A stretch of DNA of 64,000 nucleotides from Acetobacterium malicum subsp. dehalogenans DSM 11527 (lineage in GTDB: Bacteria; Bacillota; Clostridia; Eubacteriales; Eubacteriaceae). The position numbers were made by a program, and so were the translations under genes. Numbering within the stretch: the stretch's first letter is position 1; the number at the start of each line of letters is the position of its first letter. A model generated the notes under the pieces. It saw only the letters and a list, made by a program, of their open reading frames with translations. It did no database searches and was not told the DNA's origin. Shown one piece after another: positions 8,296-15,381 of the stretch. The stretch spans positions 1 through 64,000 of the forward strand of contig NZ_AXAC01000008.1 in NCBI RefSeq assembly GCF_000472665.1. The letters run 5' to 3'.

Positions 8296-8394
8296 GGCTG
8301 GGGGGCGGATGCTTGATAAATGGGGTTAACGGTGGTTTTGAGGCGTTAGTGGCGGCGCAAAATATAAAGAAACGCCCGTGGGAGGGGGCGTTTC
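8296..8394. repeat. Direct repeat copy 2, with embedded terminator
   Basis: Second copy of the repeat at 6917-7014. Its end forms a perfect 9-bp hairpin (GAAACGCCC at 8369-8377 with GGGCGTTTC at 8386-8394), again with A residues on its left side so that it could end leftward transcripts coming from the restriction-modification gene. Together the two copies bracket the XRE-ImmA pair. Confidence 0.7.
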
Positions 8395-8415
8395 AGGGGT
8401 GTTGATAAGCATACC

Positions 8416-8544
8416 GTACCGACCAATTGTTAATCTGTTGTATGCGCACAATTCGTACAGTTGCAATTAAGATTCGGCTAACCAAGTGTTTCTTTGCAAC
8501 TGTTCGCCTTGAGGCACACAACATGATATAACAATTGTCGGTAC
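8416..8544. repeat. 129-bp imperfect palindrome
   Basis: Two 51-base arms (8416-8466 and 8494-8544) are imperfect inverted repeats; the outermost 8 bases (GTACCGAC/GTCGGTAC) and innermost 8 bases (AGTTGCAA/TTGCAACT) pair perfectly. The 27-base centre contains GCTAACC, which can instead pair with GGTTAGC just outside the right arm (8547-8553), directly followed by TTTTTTT. No open frame of note is inside. It may be a structured RNA, a miniature transposable element or a terminator pair behind the restriction-modification gene. No target-site duplication was recognised. Confidence 0.6.
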
Positions 8545-8703
8545 TGGGTTAGCTTTTTTTATAATGCTGGTATGCCCTTAGATCAGAGGTTACGTATTAG
8601 TTATAACTGATCACTTTGGCTATTGGCTTCCAGCCCGGATCGTTTATTTTTAGCATTCAGTCATCATCTCAGCGACAGCCGGATCGCCCTGATCCGCCTG
8701 GGG

Positions 8704-11562
8704 CTAGCGGGTCATTTGATCAACTTCGGCAATGGCCGCGATTGTTTTGGCCTTTGGCCGCTTTGCGGTCTTCCCTGCCGCCTGGCCGGCTGCAGCGGCG
8801 CTGATTTTTTCCTGATACAGCCGCATCAATTCGGCGACACAGGCTGACTCGGTTAGTTTTTTATCAAAACCGTAGGCGTCCATCACGGCCCGGTCATTAA
8901 GCTGGTGGGCTTTGCGGAGTTCTGGTGGCATTACCGTTTCATCATAAAGGTCGGCAAAACTGCTGTCGGGGTACAAGGCCCGGGCATCGAGGATGGCCTG
9001 GGCAGTTTTTTCGATCATGGCTTTTTGTTTATCGGTGGGTTCCGGCCAGATAAAATTGTTGTAGACGATGTTAATCGAATAGCGGTAGTCACTTTTCAAA
9101 CGACCCGCTACCGTACGCATCCAGGCCATGTGAACATTGGAAGTGAGGATGCCAAAGTGGTAGAGGGTTGCTTCTGGCATAAGATTAGTCGCATCACCAC
9201 AAATACAAGACGGGTCCATAAAACCAATTGGTATGTAGCGTCTGTTTTCTGAAGAAACTTTAGGTATAACAATAAACTCTTTTTGTGGCATATTCTCAAC
9301 ATGAAAACGAGTTGGTTTCTCGGCTATCTTACGCGTACCTGCGCTTACACTGTTCAATCTAAACTCTTTGACAGCTTGCACTCTTTTCATGCATTCGGGC
9401 ATTTTCCTCAGCTCATTTGGCGGACAATCTCCCAGCCAGAGACAATACCTCGGTTTTTGATTGATGAATTCTCTTGACCCATACCATGGTTTAAACCATT
9501 TTTCAGACTGCGACTCTTTAGCGATAAATTCGTTTTTTTCTTCCTCTGAAAAAAGATAAAAGCCCCCATCAATCGGTTTATTCCCGATTCCGATTGATGG
9601 TACATTGCAAATGGGCATCGTTCGACTTTCCACAAAAGTATTCGGCGCATCCACTAGGTAGCCATTAATATTTGCCACCATTTGTATGTTACTTTCATTT
9701 AGGTAAATTCGTTTGATTGAACCATCTTGTATTTGACTAAATCCGATAATGACACAGTGAACCGCCGCTTTATCCTTTGCTTCACTTTCCCATTTAAATG
9801 AATGGTAGGCAAAGTCAATGTAAACATTATGACGTTCCATCAAATCTTTCCAGAGTATTGCTGGCTGTTCACCCTGGGTTATAGAATTTGTACTTACAAA
9901 CGCAACATGAATTGGATTGCTGTCAATGTATTTGGCTGCTTTTTTAAACCAAGCACTTACATAATCAAGATTGCCAACACCTTTTAATTTTTCAAAAATG
10001 TGTTCCATATCCACTTTCTGTTCAAGTGTCATCAACCGCGCCCCGGAAAACGGCGGATTCCCCATAATATAATCCAGGCTCGTTTTCGGCACCACGGTCT
10101 CCCAGTCCAGCCGCAGCGCGTTGCCTTCGACAATATTGGCGTAGGTTTTTAGCGGCAGAAAATCCAGATGCATATGGATAATGTCCTCGGTTTTCATCAT
10201 CATCTGAGATTCGGCAATCCATAGCGCCGTTTTGCCAACCGAAACGGCAAAATCATTGATCTCGATGCCATAAAACTGATTGATCGAGACCTTGATCGGG
10301 GTATGGGTGTCAGTGCCGATGCGGATCTGATCGCCCAGCAGCACCTTCATTACCTCGTTTTCCAGCTTTCGCAGGGCCAGGTAAGATTCGGTCAGGAAAT
10401 TTCCCGAGCCGCAGGCCGGGTCCAGAAAGGTCAGCTGCGACAGTTTGGTCTGAAATTCTTCCAGTTGGCGGTTGCGGGTTTTTTCGATTTGAACAGCTTT
10501 GATGGCCGCAAATTCGTCCTTGAGCTGATCCAGAAAGAGCGGATCGATGACCTTATGAATATTTTCGATGGAGGTGTAGTGCATCCCCCCGGAGCGTCGG
10601 GTGTCAGGATTTAAGGTGCTTTCGAAGACGGCCCCAAAAATAGTCGGGCTGATGGCACTCCAGTCAAAATCTTCGCTGGCATTTTGCAGCAAGAGATTGA
10701 CAATCGCTTCATTGAAATTGGGGATTTCGATGTTGGCTTCCGAAAACAAGCCGCCATTGACATAGGGAAAGGAAGCCAGGGTCGGTTCCAGATAGGGGTC
10801 CCGGTCGGCCGGTTGGGTATCCAGCACCTTAAACAAATCGATTAAAGCGCGGCGGACATCCTTGGGATCGTAATCCTTGAGATAGCTGTGAAATTTGCCA
10901 TGCTTGCCAAAAATATCGGCATCCTCGGCATACAAACAGAAGACCAGCCGGACGCACAGCATATTCAGACTTTTCAGACTGTCGGGATCATCGGGATGGA
11001 GGTACTGTTTGAGCAGCTCATCATAGAGTTGACCGACCAACTCACCGGCCTGGATCGAAATCTCCATTTCTTTTTTGATATGACTGTCGCCAGTATCGAC
11101 TAAAAATTCCAGCCGATAGGTTTCAGCGGGCAGATTTTCCAGTAAGATTTCTTCCGGTTCGCCGTTGGGCTTTTCCATATCATAGATCAGAAAGGCTTTG
11201 AAATTACAGGTGACAATCCAGCGCGGCCGTTTGGAGTAAGGCAGGTCGGCCGAGTATCGTTTAGCCTGCTGAAAGGGACTGAGCATGGTGCCGTCAGATT
11301 GTTTGATGGCCTTGCGAAGATCTTTATTAATGCCTTTTTGCTCAATTAAGACATGGGTTTCGGGGATAATCCCATCGATGAAACTGGTATGGTCCAGCAC
11401 CACCTGGTCTTCAAAGATAATAAACTGTTCCGGATTTTTAACCCCCAGAACATCTCGGAGCAACGAAATCCAGAACGGCTGGCTCTGACCTTTTTCGTAA
11501 CCCTGATCTTTCCAGATTTCGGCAAATTTTTTCGCCGCTGCGCGCTTCTCGGTATCTGTCAT
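8704..11562 (-). CDS. MmeI-like type IIL/IIG restriction-modification enzyme
   Basis: A 952-residue single-chain enzyme. The N-terminal region carries a D-x10-E-x-K nuclease motif (D63, E74, K76; FIDGIIPE then LIEQK). A helical linker follows; then come the adenine methyltransferase motif I DPACGSGNFL at 381-390 and the catalytic motif NPPF at 502-505. The C-terminal 350 residues would be the target-recognition domain. Members of this family methylate one strand and cut at a distance, requiring no partner subunit. Length fits MmeI (about 920). The start ATG has GAAAGGG upstream. No separate methylase or specificity gene is nearby, consistent with a self-contained system. Recognition sequence cannot be predicted. 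Confidence 0.88.
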   Translation of the reverse strand: MTDTEKRAAAKKFAEIWKDQGYEKGQSQPFWISLLRDVLGVKNPEQFIIFEDQVVLDHTSFIDGIIPETHVLIEQKGINKDLRKAIKQSDGTMLSPFQQAKRYSADLPYSKRPRWIVTCNFKAFLIYDMEKPNGEPEEILLENLPAETYRLEFLVDTGDSHIKKEMEISIQAGELVGQLYDELLKQYLHPDDPDSLKSLNMLCVRLVFCLYAEDADIFGKHGKFHSYLKDYDPKDVRRALIDLFKVLDTQPADRDPYLEPTLASFPYVNGGLFSEANIEIPNFNEAIVNLLLQNASEDFDWSAISPTIFGAVFESTLNPDTRRSGGMHYTSIENIHKVIDPLFLDQLKDEFAAIKAVQIEKTRNRQLEEFQTKLSQLTFLDPACGSGNFLTESYLALRKLENEVMKVLLGDQIRIGTDTHTPIKVSINQFYGIEINDFAVSVGKTALWIAESQMMMKTEDIIHMHLDFLPLKTYANIVEGNALRLDWETVVPKTSLDYIMGNPPFSGARLMTLEQKVDMEHIFEKLKGVGNLDYVSAWFKKAAKYIDSNPIHVAFVSTNSITQGEQPAILWKDLMERHNVYIDFAYHSFKWESEAKDKAAVHCVIIGFSQIQDGSIKRIYLNESNIQMVANINGYLVDAPNTFVESRTMPICNVPSIGIGNKPIDGGFYLFSEEEKNEFIAKESQSEKWFKPWYGSREFINQKPRYCLWLGDCPPNELRKMPECMKRVQAVKEFRLNSVSAGTRKIAEKPTRFHVENMPQKEFIVIPKVSSENRRYIPIGFMDPSCICGDATNLMPEATLYHFGILTSNVHMAWMRTVAGRLKSDYRYSINIVYNNFIWPEPTDKQKAMIEKTAQAILDARALYPDSSFADLYDETVMPPELRKAHQLNDRAVMDAYGFDKKLTESACVAELMRLYQEKISAAAAGQAAGKTAKRPKAKTIAAIAEVDQMTR

Positions 11563-11838
11563 ATTTATACCCTTTCAAAAGAAAATTATTTGCACATCAT
11601 TTTAGTAACATTCATTTACAAATTATTGTTTTAGTGATGTTTCTGATTCGACTTTTATTATAGTATATCACTTCTCTGAGAATAATAAAATTAGATTGTT
11701 TTTCTTATCTTTTTAGCAGCGCTTTTACTAACTTCAACTGTTGCAGTTACAATGCATACCAGCTTATCACCCGCGATTTATTCTTATCATTCGTAGCGGT
11801 TAGCATCACCGCTAGCTAATTAAGATCGCAAATATAAA
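11563..11838. other. Intergenic stretch with AT-rich promoter region
   Basis: This gap upstream of the restriction-modification gene is AT-rich and has no credible gene. A 7-bp hairpin (TAGCGGT at 11794-11800 with ACCGCTA at 11808-11814) is the only structure noticed apart from the terminator at 11839-11878. Confidence 0.5.
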
Positions 11839-11878
11839 AAGCAGCCAATCCTAAAGTCTCCTCTAAAATTGGCTGCTT
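11839..11878 (-). terminator. Rho-independent terminator
   Basis: AAGCAGCCAAT (11839-11849) pairs perfectly with ATTGGCTGCTT (11868-11878); on the minus strand the stem is followed by TTTTATATTT. It ends the toxin-antitoxin transcript coming from 12265. Confidence 0.75.
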
Positions 11879-11901
11879 ACAAGGGCAGGTTGTCACAACA
11901 G

Positions 11902-12006
11902 TTATTTCACCATCCAAACGCACCAAAACAATCCACCAAGGTAGAGGATCATATCACGAAGGTCGTTTTCGGCTGGCTCTGAGATTTCAATGCTATAAGT
12001 TACCAT
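11902..12006 (-). pseudogene. Truncated RelE/ParE-type toxin remnant
   Basis: Starting at the ATG at 12006, which overlaps the end of the antitoxin gene, the frame reads MVTYSIEISEPAENDLRDMI and then YLG, the standard N-terminus of a RelE/ParE toxin. It then runs into unrelated sequence and stops after 34 residues, where intact toxins have 90-105. The catalytic and C-terminal parts are missing, so a deletion has removed most of the toxin. Confidence 0.7.
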
Positions 12007-12265
12007 CGGTTATCTCTTGTCGCAAGTCCTGCATGACATCGCTAAGCGGTCGTGTTTTCCCCGCTTTGACGGCAGCGCGGCCTTCGTCAAGGGCGCGATA
12101 AAGTTCCAGCTTGCCGGTTAACATTTCATAAGCTTCGATGCTCATGACCGCCAAATCCCCCTGACCATTCTTGGTAATGAAGATCGGCTCCTCATGGTCG
12201 TGACAGAATTTCGATATTTCATTGTAATTATTGCGCAGCTCCGTGCTGGATTTAATATTAGGCAT
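11993..12265 (-). CDS. Phd/YefM-type antitoxin (toxin partner broken)
   Basis: A 90-residue antitoxin with the family N-terminus SSTELRNNYNEISKFC, the block EPIFITKNGQGDLAVMS and a basic-acidic C-terminal tail. Antitoxins of this family bind operator DNA with the N-terminal domain and wrap the toxin with the tail. Its downstream toxin is only a remnant (11902-12006). A 10-bp inverted repeat upstream (12284-12320) is a likely autoregulatory operator. It may persist as a solitary antitoxin that neutralises related toxins, such as that at 16610-16921, whose antitoxin is clearly paralogous (LRNHYNEIAKIC). Confidence 0.88.
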   Translation of the reverse strand: MPNIKSSTELRNNYNEISKFCHDHEEPIFITKNGQGDLAVMSIEAYEMLTGKLELYRALDEGRAAVKAGKTRPLSDVMQDLRQEITDGNL

Positions 12266-12283
12266 CTGAGTGGCCTCCCTTAC

Positions 12284-12320
12284 TAATCTAAAGATACTAT
12301 ACTAGAATTTCTTTAGATTA
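12284..12320. promoter_or_regulatory. Operator-like inverted repeat of the antitoxin gene
   Basis: TAATCTAAAG (12284-12293) and CTTTAGATTA (12311-12320) are perfect inverted repeats 17 bases apart, 20-55 bases upstream of the antitoxin start, where Phd-type proteins bind. Confidence 0.6.
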
Positions 12321-12362
12321 ACAATATCTGTTGCGTTCTTGTTCAGCTTCTATAAAAGAAAC

Positions 12363-12406
12363 GATGCTACCTGTTTTCCCAGAATCTGCATCGCTAGGGT
12401 AGCATC
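12363..12406 (-). terminator. Probable terminator of the Crp/Fnr gene
   Basis: GATGCTACC (12363-12371) pairs with GGTAGCATC (12398-12406), lying just after the stop at 12434; the minus-strand tail (GTTTCTTTTAT) is only moderately T-rich. Confidence 0.5.
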
Positions 12407-12433
12407 AGCTATTGGGTGCCTGACGCTACATCT

Positions 12434-13108
12434 TCAATTGGGACTGAAAAACGCCGATTTAATCGTAATGGTTTTAGCGTCATAATCCAGTAAACCCGCT
12501 TTTTTCATTTTGGCCAGTTCCCGGCTGAGGGAAGTTCGCTGCACTCCCAGCCGTTCCGCCAGTTCTTTTTTTGAGCAGCCTAAGGTGATCACCAGTGTTT
12601 TCTGCAACTGGTATTGATGACTGAGGTAATCGTTAATCCGCTGGCGAACTGTTTTTAAGGAAATCACCGTCAGCTTATCTGTCAGAATCATTGTCTTTTG
12701 AGAAATGGACTGCATCAGTCCCTTCAAAAAATCAGCATTTTTTTGGCAGAGGGCCACCACCAGCTCCCGGTCCAGCTGCATCAGTGTCACCTGGGTGGCC
12801 GCCACCACCGTCATTGGATAGCCGTTTTTGACTGCAAAGAGCAGATTTTCGCCGACGCTTTCCCCGACCCCAAAGACGTTGACAGTGAGCATATTGCCGT
12901 TTTCATCGAGATTCAAAACCGCCACCCGGCCCGAAAGAATCACGTCCATCCGATGACAGGGTTCATTTTTCAAATGGATTACCTGATCCTTGTGGAAGAA
13001 CTTGACCGTCGTTTCGGCCGAGCGGATTATTTCTGCCAGCTCAGCTTCACAAAAGCCATTAAAAAAATTAGCGCTGATCAATAATTGTAATAGATCATCA
13101 TTCTTCAT
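12434..13108 (-). CDS. Crp/Fnr-family transcriptional regulator
   Basis: A 224-residue regulator with an N-terminal cyclic-nucleotide-like sensor barrel (about residues 10-125; DVILSGRVAVLNLDENG) and a C-terminal winged HTH (about 150-215; CSKKELAERLGVQRTSLSRELAKM). The two N-terminal cysteines do not form the four-cysteine cluster of Fnr, so the signal is unknown. The ATG follows AAGGAGA. It is divergent from the cupin-polyferredoxin pair, with a perfect 18-bp palindrome between them, so it probably regulates that pair and itself. Confidence 0.88.
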   Translation of the reverse strand: MKNDDLLQLLISANFFNGFCEAELAEIIRSAETTVKFFHKDQVIHLKNEPCHRMDVILSGRVAVLNLDENGNMLTVNVFGVGESVGENLLFAVKNGYPMTVVAATQVTLMQLDRELVVALCQKNADFLKGLMQSISQKTMILTDKLTVISLKTVRQRINDYLSHQYQLQKTLVITLGCSKKELAERLGVQRTSLSRELAKMKKAGLLDYDAKTITIKSAFFSPN

Positions 13109-13121
13109 TTTTTATCTCCTT

Positions 13122-13139
13122 GTGTTACCATGGTAACAC
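13122..13139. promoter_or_regulatory. Crp/Fnr-type operator palindrome
   Basis: A perfect 18-bp palindrome GTGTTACCATGGTAACAC contains TGTTA-N6-TAACA, the spacing typical of Crp/Fnr-family sites. It lies in the 88-base region between the divergent regulator and cupin genes. Confidence 0.75.
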
Positions 13140-13196
13140 CTTTTCTTTTATTTATCGATTATACTAGATTATATCCATGACGAAAAGGAGATTACG

Positions 13197-13529
13197 ATGT
13201 TAGAAAAAATTTATGAATTTACCAATGGCAATGAAAAACAGATTGAAAAAATTATTGATGACCAGGCGGTGATGATCAACCACATGATTTTCCCGGAAGG
13301 CGAAGGCTTGAAGGAGCATTATTCCAATTCCAATGTTTATATGATCGTCATTAAGGGGGCGGTTACCTTGCAGCTGGATGATCAGGAACCACACCGTTAT
13401 GAAGCCGGACAGATCATCAATATTCCCTACCACATCAAAATGAATGTCAATAACCGTGATCCCGAAATTCTGGAAATTTTTGTGATCAAAGCCCCCGGTC
13501 CGACTTATTATCATCCGGACAAGCAATGA
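13197..13529 (+). CDS. Small cupin-domain protein
   Basis: A 110-residue single-domain cupin (core EGEGLKEHYSNSNVYMIVIKG to AGQIINIPYHIKM). Cupin motif 1 has one histidine (H40) and motif 2 ends with YHIKM, so a metal site is possible but not canonical. AAGGAG precedes the ATG. The stop overlaps the start of the polyferredoxin gene by 4 bases, indicating coupled translation. A clear paralogue is at 52264-52587, sharing the KQ.EKII and LQLDDQ blocks. Role unknown; co-control with a redox protein by a Crp/Fnr regulator suggests a sensor or small-ligand binding function. Confidence 0.85.
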   Translation: MLEKIYEFTNGNEKQIEKIIDDQAVMINHMIFPEGEGLKEHYSNSNVYMIVIKGAVTLQLDDQEPHRYEAGQIINIPYHIKMNVNNRDPEILEIFVIKAPGPTYYHPDKQ

Positions 13530-14137
13530 CAACAGTATGGCGTCGGGTCATCCAGCTGGCTTTTCTGGGCCTGTTTATAGCCTTGCTGGTGACCGGTAAG
13601 ATGCAGCTGTGGATGGGCCTTTTTGTGCTGGGGGTGCTGGCTTCTTTGGTCTGGAGCCGGCTTTACTGTGGCTGGATCTGTCCGATCAATACCGTGATGG
13701 AAGGGATCAGCTTTGTCAAAAAGAAAAGCCATTTAAAAAGTTTTAAGATTCCCCGCTGGCTGTCAAAACCCTGGCTCCGCCTGGTGATCCTGTTGCTATT
13801 TTTCCTGGTCTTTGTCTTTGTAATGATGACCGGTAAAAAACTGCCGATTCTGCCCCTGCTCTTTGCCGGCGGTGTCATCCTGACCCTTTTCTTTCCGGCC
13901 GAGTTGTGGCATCGCTTTTTATGTCCCTACGGGACGATCTTAAGTCTCTCCAGCATGAAAGCTCGCCACGCTATGGTCATCGACCCGGAAAAATGCAACA
14001 ATTGCGGGGCCTGTCAAAAAGCCTGTCCTGCGGGAGCCATCGAAAAACAGACGAAACATCAGATTCATCAGAGTGATTGCCTGGTTTGCCTGAAGTGTCA
14101 GGAAAGCTGCCACCAGAAAGCCATCCGCTATCAGTAA
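13526..14137 (+). CDS. Membrane-bound polyferredoxin (NapH/YccM-like)
   Basis: A 203-residue protein with about four transmembrane segments and the two signature loops YCGWICPIN (residues 48-56) and LCPYG, as in NapH/RdxA-type membrane ferredoxins, followed by a C-terminal domain with CNNCGACQKACP and CLVCLKCQESCH that binds two [4Fe-4S] clusters. Such proteins pass electrons between the membrane and soluble reductases. It overlaps the upstream cupin gene by 4 bases. No terminal reductase is adjacent, so its partner is unknown. Confidence 0.88.
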   Translation: MTTVWRRVIQLAFLGLFIALLVTGKMQLWMGLFVLGVLASLVWSRLYCGWICPINTVMEGISFVKKKSHLKSFKIPRWLSKPWLRLVILLLFFLVFVFVMMTGKKLPILPLLFAGGVILTLFFPAELWHRFLCPYGTILSLSSMKARHAMVIDPEKCNNCGACQKACPAGAIEKQTKHQIHQSDCLVCLKCQESCHQKAIRYQ

Positions 14138-14170
14138 GGCTTTAGCAAAACCGCCCCTCCCCATAAAAAA

Positions 14171-14202
14171 GAAACGCCATTCACTAAACTGAATGGCGTT
14201 TC
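14171..14202 (-). terminator. Bidirectional terminator between convergent genes
   Basis: GAAACGCCATTC (14171-14182) pairs perfectly with GAATGGCGTTTC (14191-14202). The minus-strand side continues into TTTTTTATGG, so it mainly serves the EamA gene. Confidence 0.8.
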
Positions 14203-14223
14203 TGGTAAAAGATTGATTGATAA

Positions 14224-15117
14224 TTAAATCTGCTCGTCGCCGACAAGTTCCGGCTGCTTCGCGGTTTTATAGTCCCCCAGGAAGGTGGCCCCTAATAACA
14301 GCACGGCTCCCAGCATCTGGACCCCGTTCATGGCTTCACCAAAAATCAAAAATGACGCCAGCAGCGCAGTGATCGGGTCGATATAGCTGAGGGTGGCGAT
14401 GCTCTGACCGTTAAGCCCTTTCATGCCGGTAAAGAAGAGAAAGAAGCCCAGTCCGGTATGCACCAGACCCAAGGCCATCACGGCCATCACCACCACCGGA
14501 GTGAGACCGGAAAAAGTGATGCCGCCGCTAAGATTAACATAGCAAAATAACACCACCGTGGCGATGGTCAGCTGTAGCAAGGTGGTGGCCATGCCGTTCA
14601 TGTTTTTAATGAACTTATTGGTCAGCATCAGGCTGGCATAACAGGCCGCCGCGGCAATCCCCCAGGCAATGCCCAGCAGATCATTCCCCGCGGTACCGCT
14701 CTGGCTGCTGCCTTTTAAGATCAGCAACATCCCGACCAGGGCTGCCGCCAGACAAATAACCTTGCGGGGAATGATTTTTTCCTGCAGCACCAATGGTGAC
14801 AGGGCAATGACAAAGACGGGTGCCATATAATAGCTCAGGGTGGCATTGGCAATGGTGGTGTGCTTAAAGGCTTCAAACAAAAAGATCCAATTGCCGGCCA
14901 GGACACCGCCTGAAAACACCAATGGAAAGAGGTTTTCGCGGACGCTGGAAAGCGCCATTTTCTCGCGCCGGATGAGGCTGATCAGCAGCAGAAAAAGACT
15001 GCCGATCAGGCCTCTGAGCATGGCGATTTCACTGGATTCCAGATTGATAAACCGCACAAAAATGCCGATGGTTCCGAAGATGACCATCGCCAGAATAAAC
15101 ATTAATTTTGATTTCAC
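14224..15117 (-). CDS. EamA/DMT-family transporter
   Basis: A 297-residue membrane protein with about ten hydrophobic helices arranged as two EamA repeats (residues 5-135 and 150-280), the form of drug/metabolite exporters such as RhaT/YdcZ-type permeases. The start is a GTG at 15117; an ATG five codons downstream would remove part of the first helix. No substrate can be inferred. The 5' region contains an 18-codon open frame with a strong ribosome binding site, a hairpin, and a promoter-like repeat shared with the neighbouring diguanylate cyclase gene, which suggests leader-based control. Confidence 0.85.
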   Translation of the reverse strand: MKSKLMFILAMVIFGTIGIFVRFINLESSEIAMLRGLIGSLFLLLISLIRREKMALSSVRENLFPLVFSGGVLAGNWIFLFEAFKHTTIANATLSYYMAPVFVIALSPLVLQEKIIPRKVICLAAALVGMLLILKGSSQSGTAGNDLLGIAWGIAAAACYASLMLTNKFIKNMNGMATTLLQLTIATVVLFCYVNLSGGITFSGLTPVVVMAVMALGLVHTGLGFFLFFTGMKGLNGQSIATLSYIDPITALLASFLIFGEAMNGVQMLGAVLLLGATFLGDYKTAKQPELVGDEQI

Positions 15118-15182
15118 GACTGTTCTCGCTTTCTATAAATACTTATGTCAAGTTGCATGATGCTAACAGCAATATTATAGCA

Positions 15183-15241
15183 ATCGCAGAATCAGCCATT
15201 GGAGAACATGTCTTTTTATGATCTCAAAGCTACTTCTGCGA
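15183..15241 (-). promoter_or_regulatory. Hairpin in the EamA leader
   Basis: ATCGCAGAA (15183-15191) and TTCTGCGAT (15233-15241) form a perfect 9-bp inverted repeat around 41 bases. The upstream arm overlaps the last codons of the short open frame at 15230-15286, an arrangement that would let translation change the fold. Confidence 0.4.
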
Positions 15242-15286
15242 TGAGACGGTTGGTGGTGATAGCGGTTTACCTGAGATTCTTCCCAT
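15230..15286 (-). CDS. Possible 18-residue leader peptide
   Basis: A short frame ATG to TAG reading MGRISGKPLSPPTVSSQK, preceded by a consensus AAGGAGG about 6 bases upstream. It sits between a promoter-like repeat (15319-15347) and the EamA gene. No run of a single amino acid typical of attenuation is present, although PP and Ser-rich stretches could slow ribosomes. The ribosome binding site is the only positive evidence. Confidence 0.35.
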   Translation of the reverse strand: MGRISGKPLSPPTVSSQK

Positions 15287-15318
15287 GTCGAGCCTCCTTG
15301 TTTTCTTAGTTATTGATT

Positions 15319-15354
15319 ATTTAACCCCATCTGGACGGGTCTGTCAAGAATAAC
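15319..15354 (-). promoter_or_regulatory. Promoter-like repeat, copy 1
   Basis: On the minus strand TTGACA (15347-15342) and TTAAAT (15324-15319) are 17 bases apart. The spacer (ACCCGTCCAGATGGGG) is nearly the same as in the copy before the diguanylate cyclase at 16526-16562, including AACCCC/GGGGTT arms. Confidence 0.55.
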
Positions 15355-15381
15355 TGTTTAGTTAAGGTGCATCTGGCCCAT

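Noticed and set aside
8416-8553. T-box leader
   Set aside because: The GGTACTGGGTT stretch recalls an antiterminator, but the T-box core and specifier stem are absent and no aminoacyl-tRNA or amino-acid gene follows on that strand.
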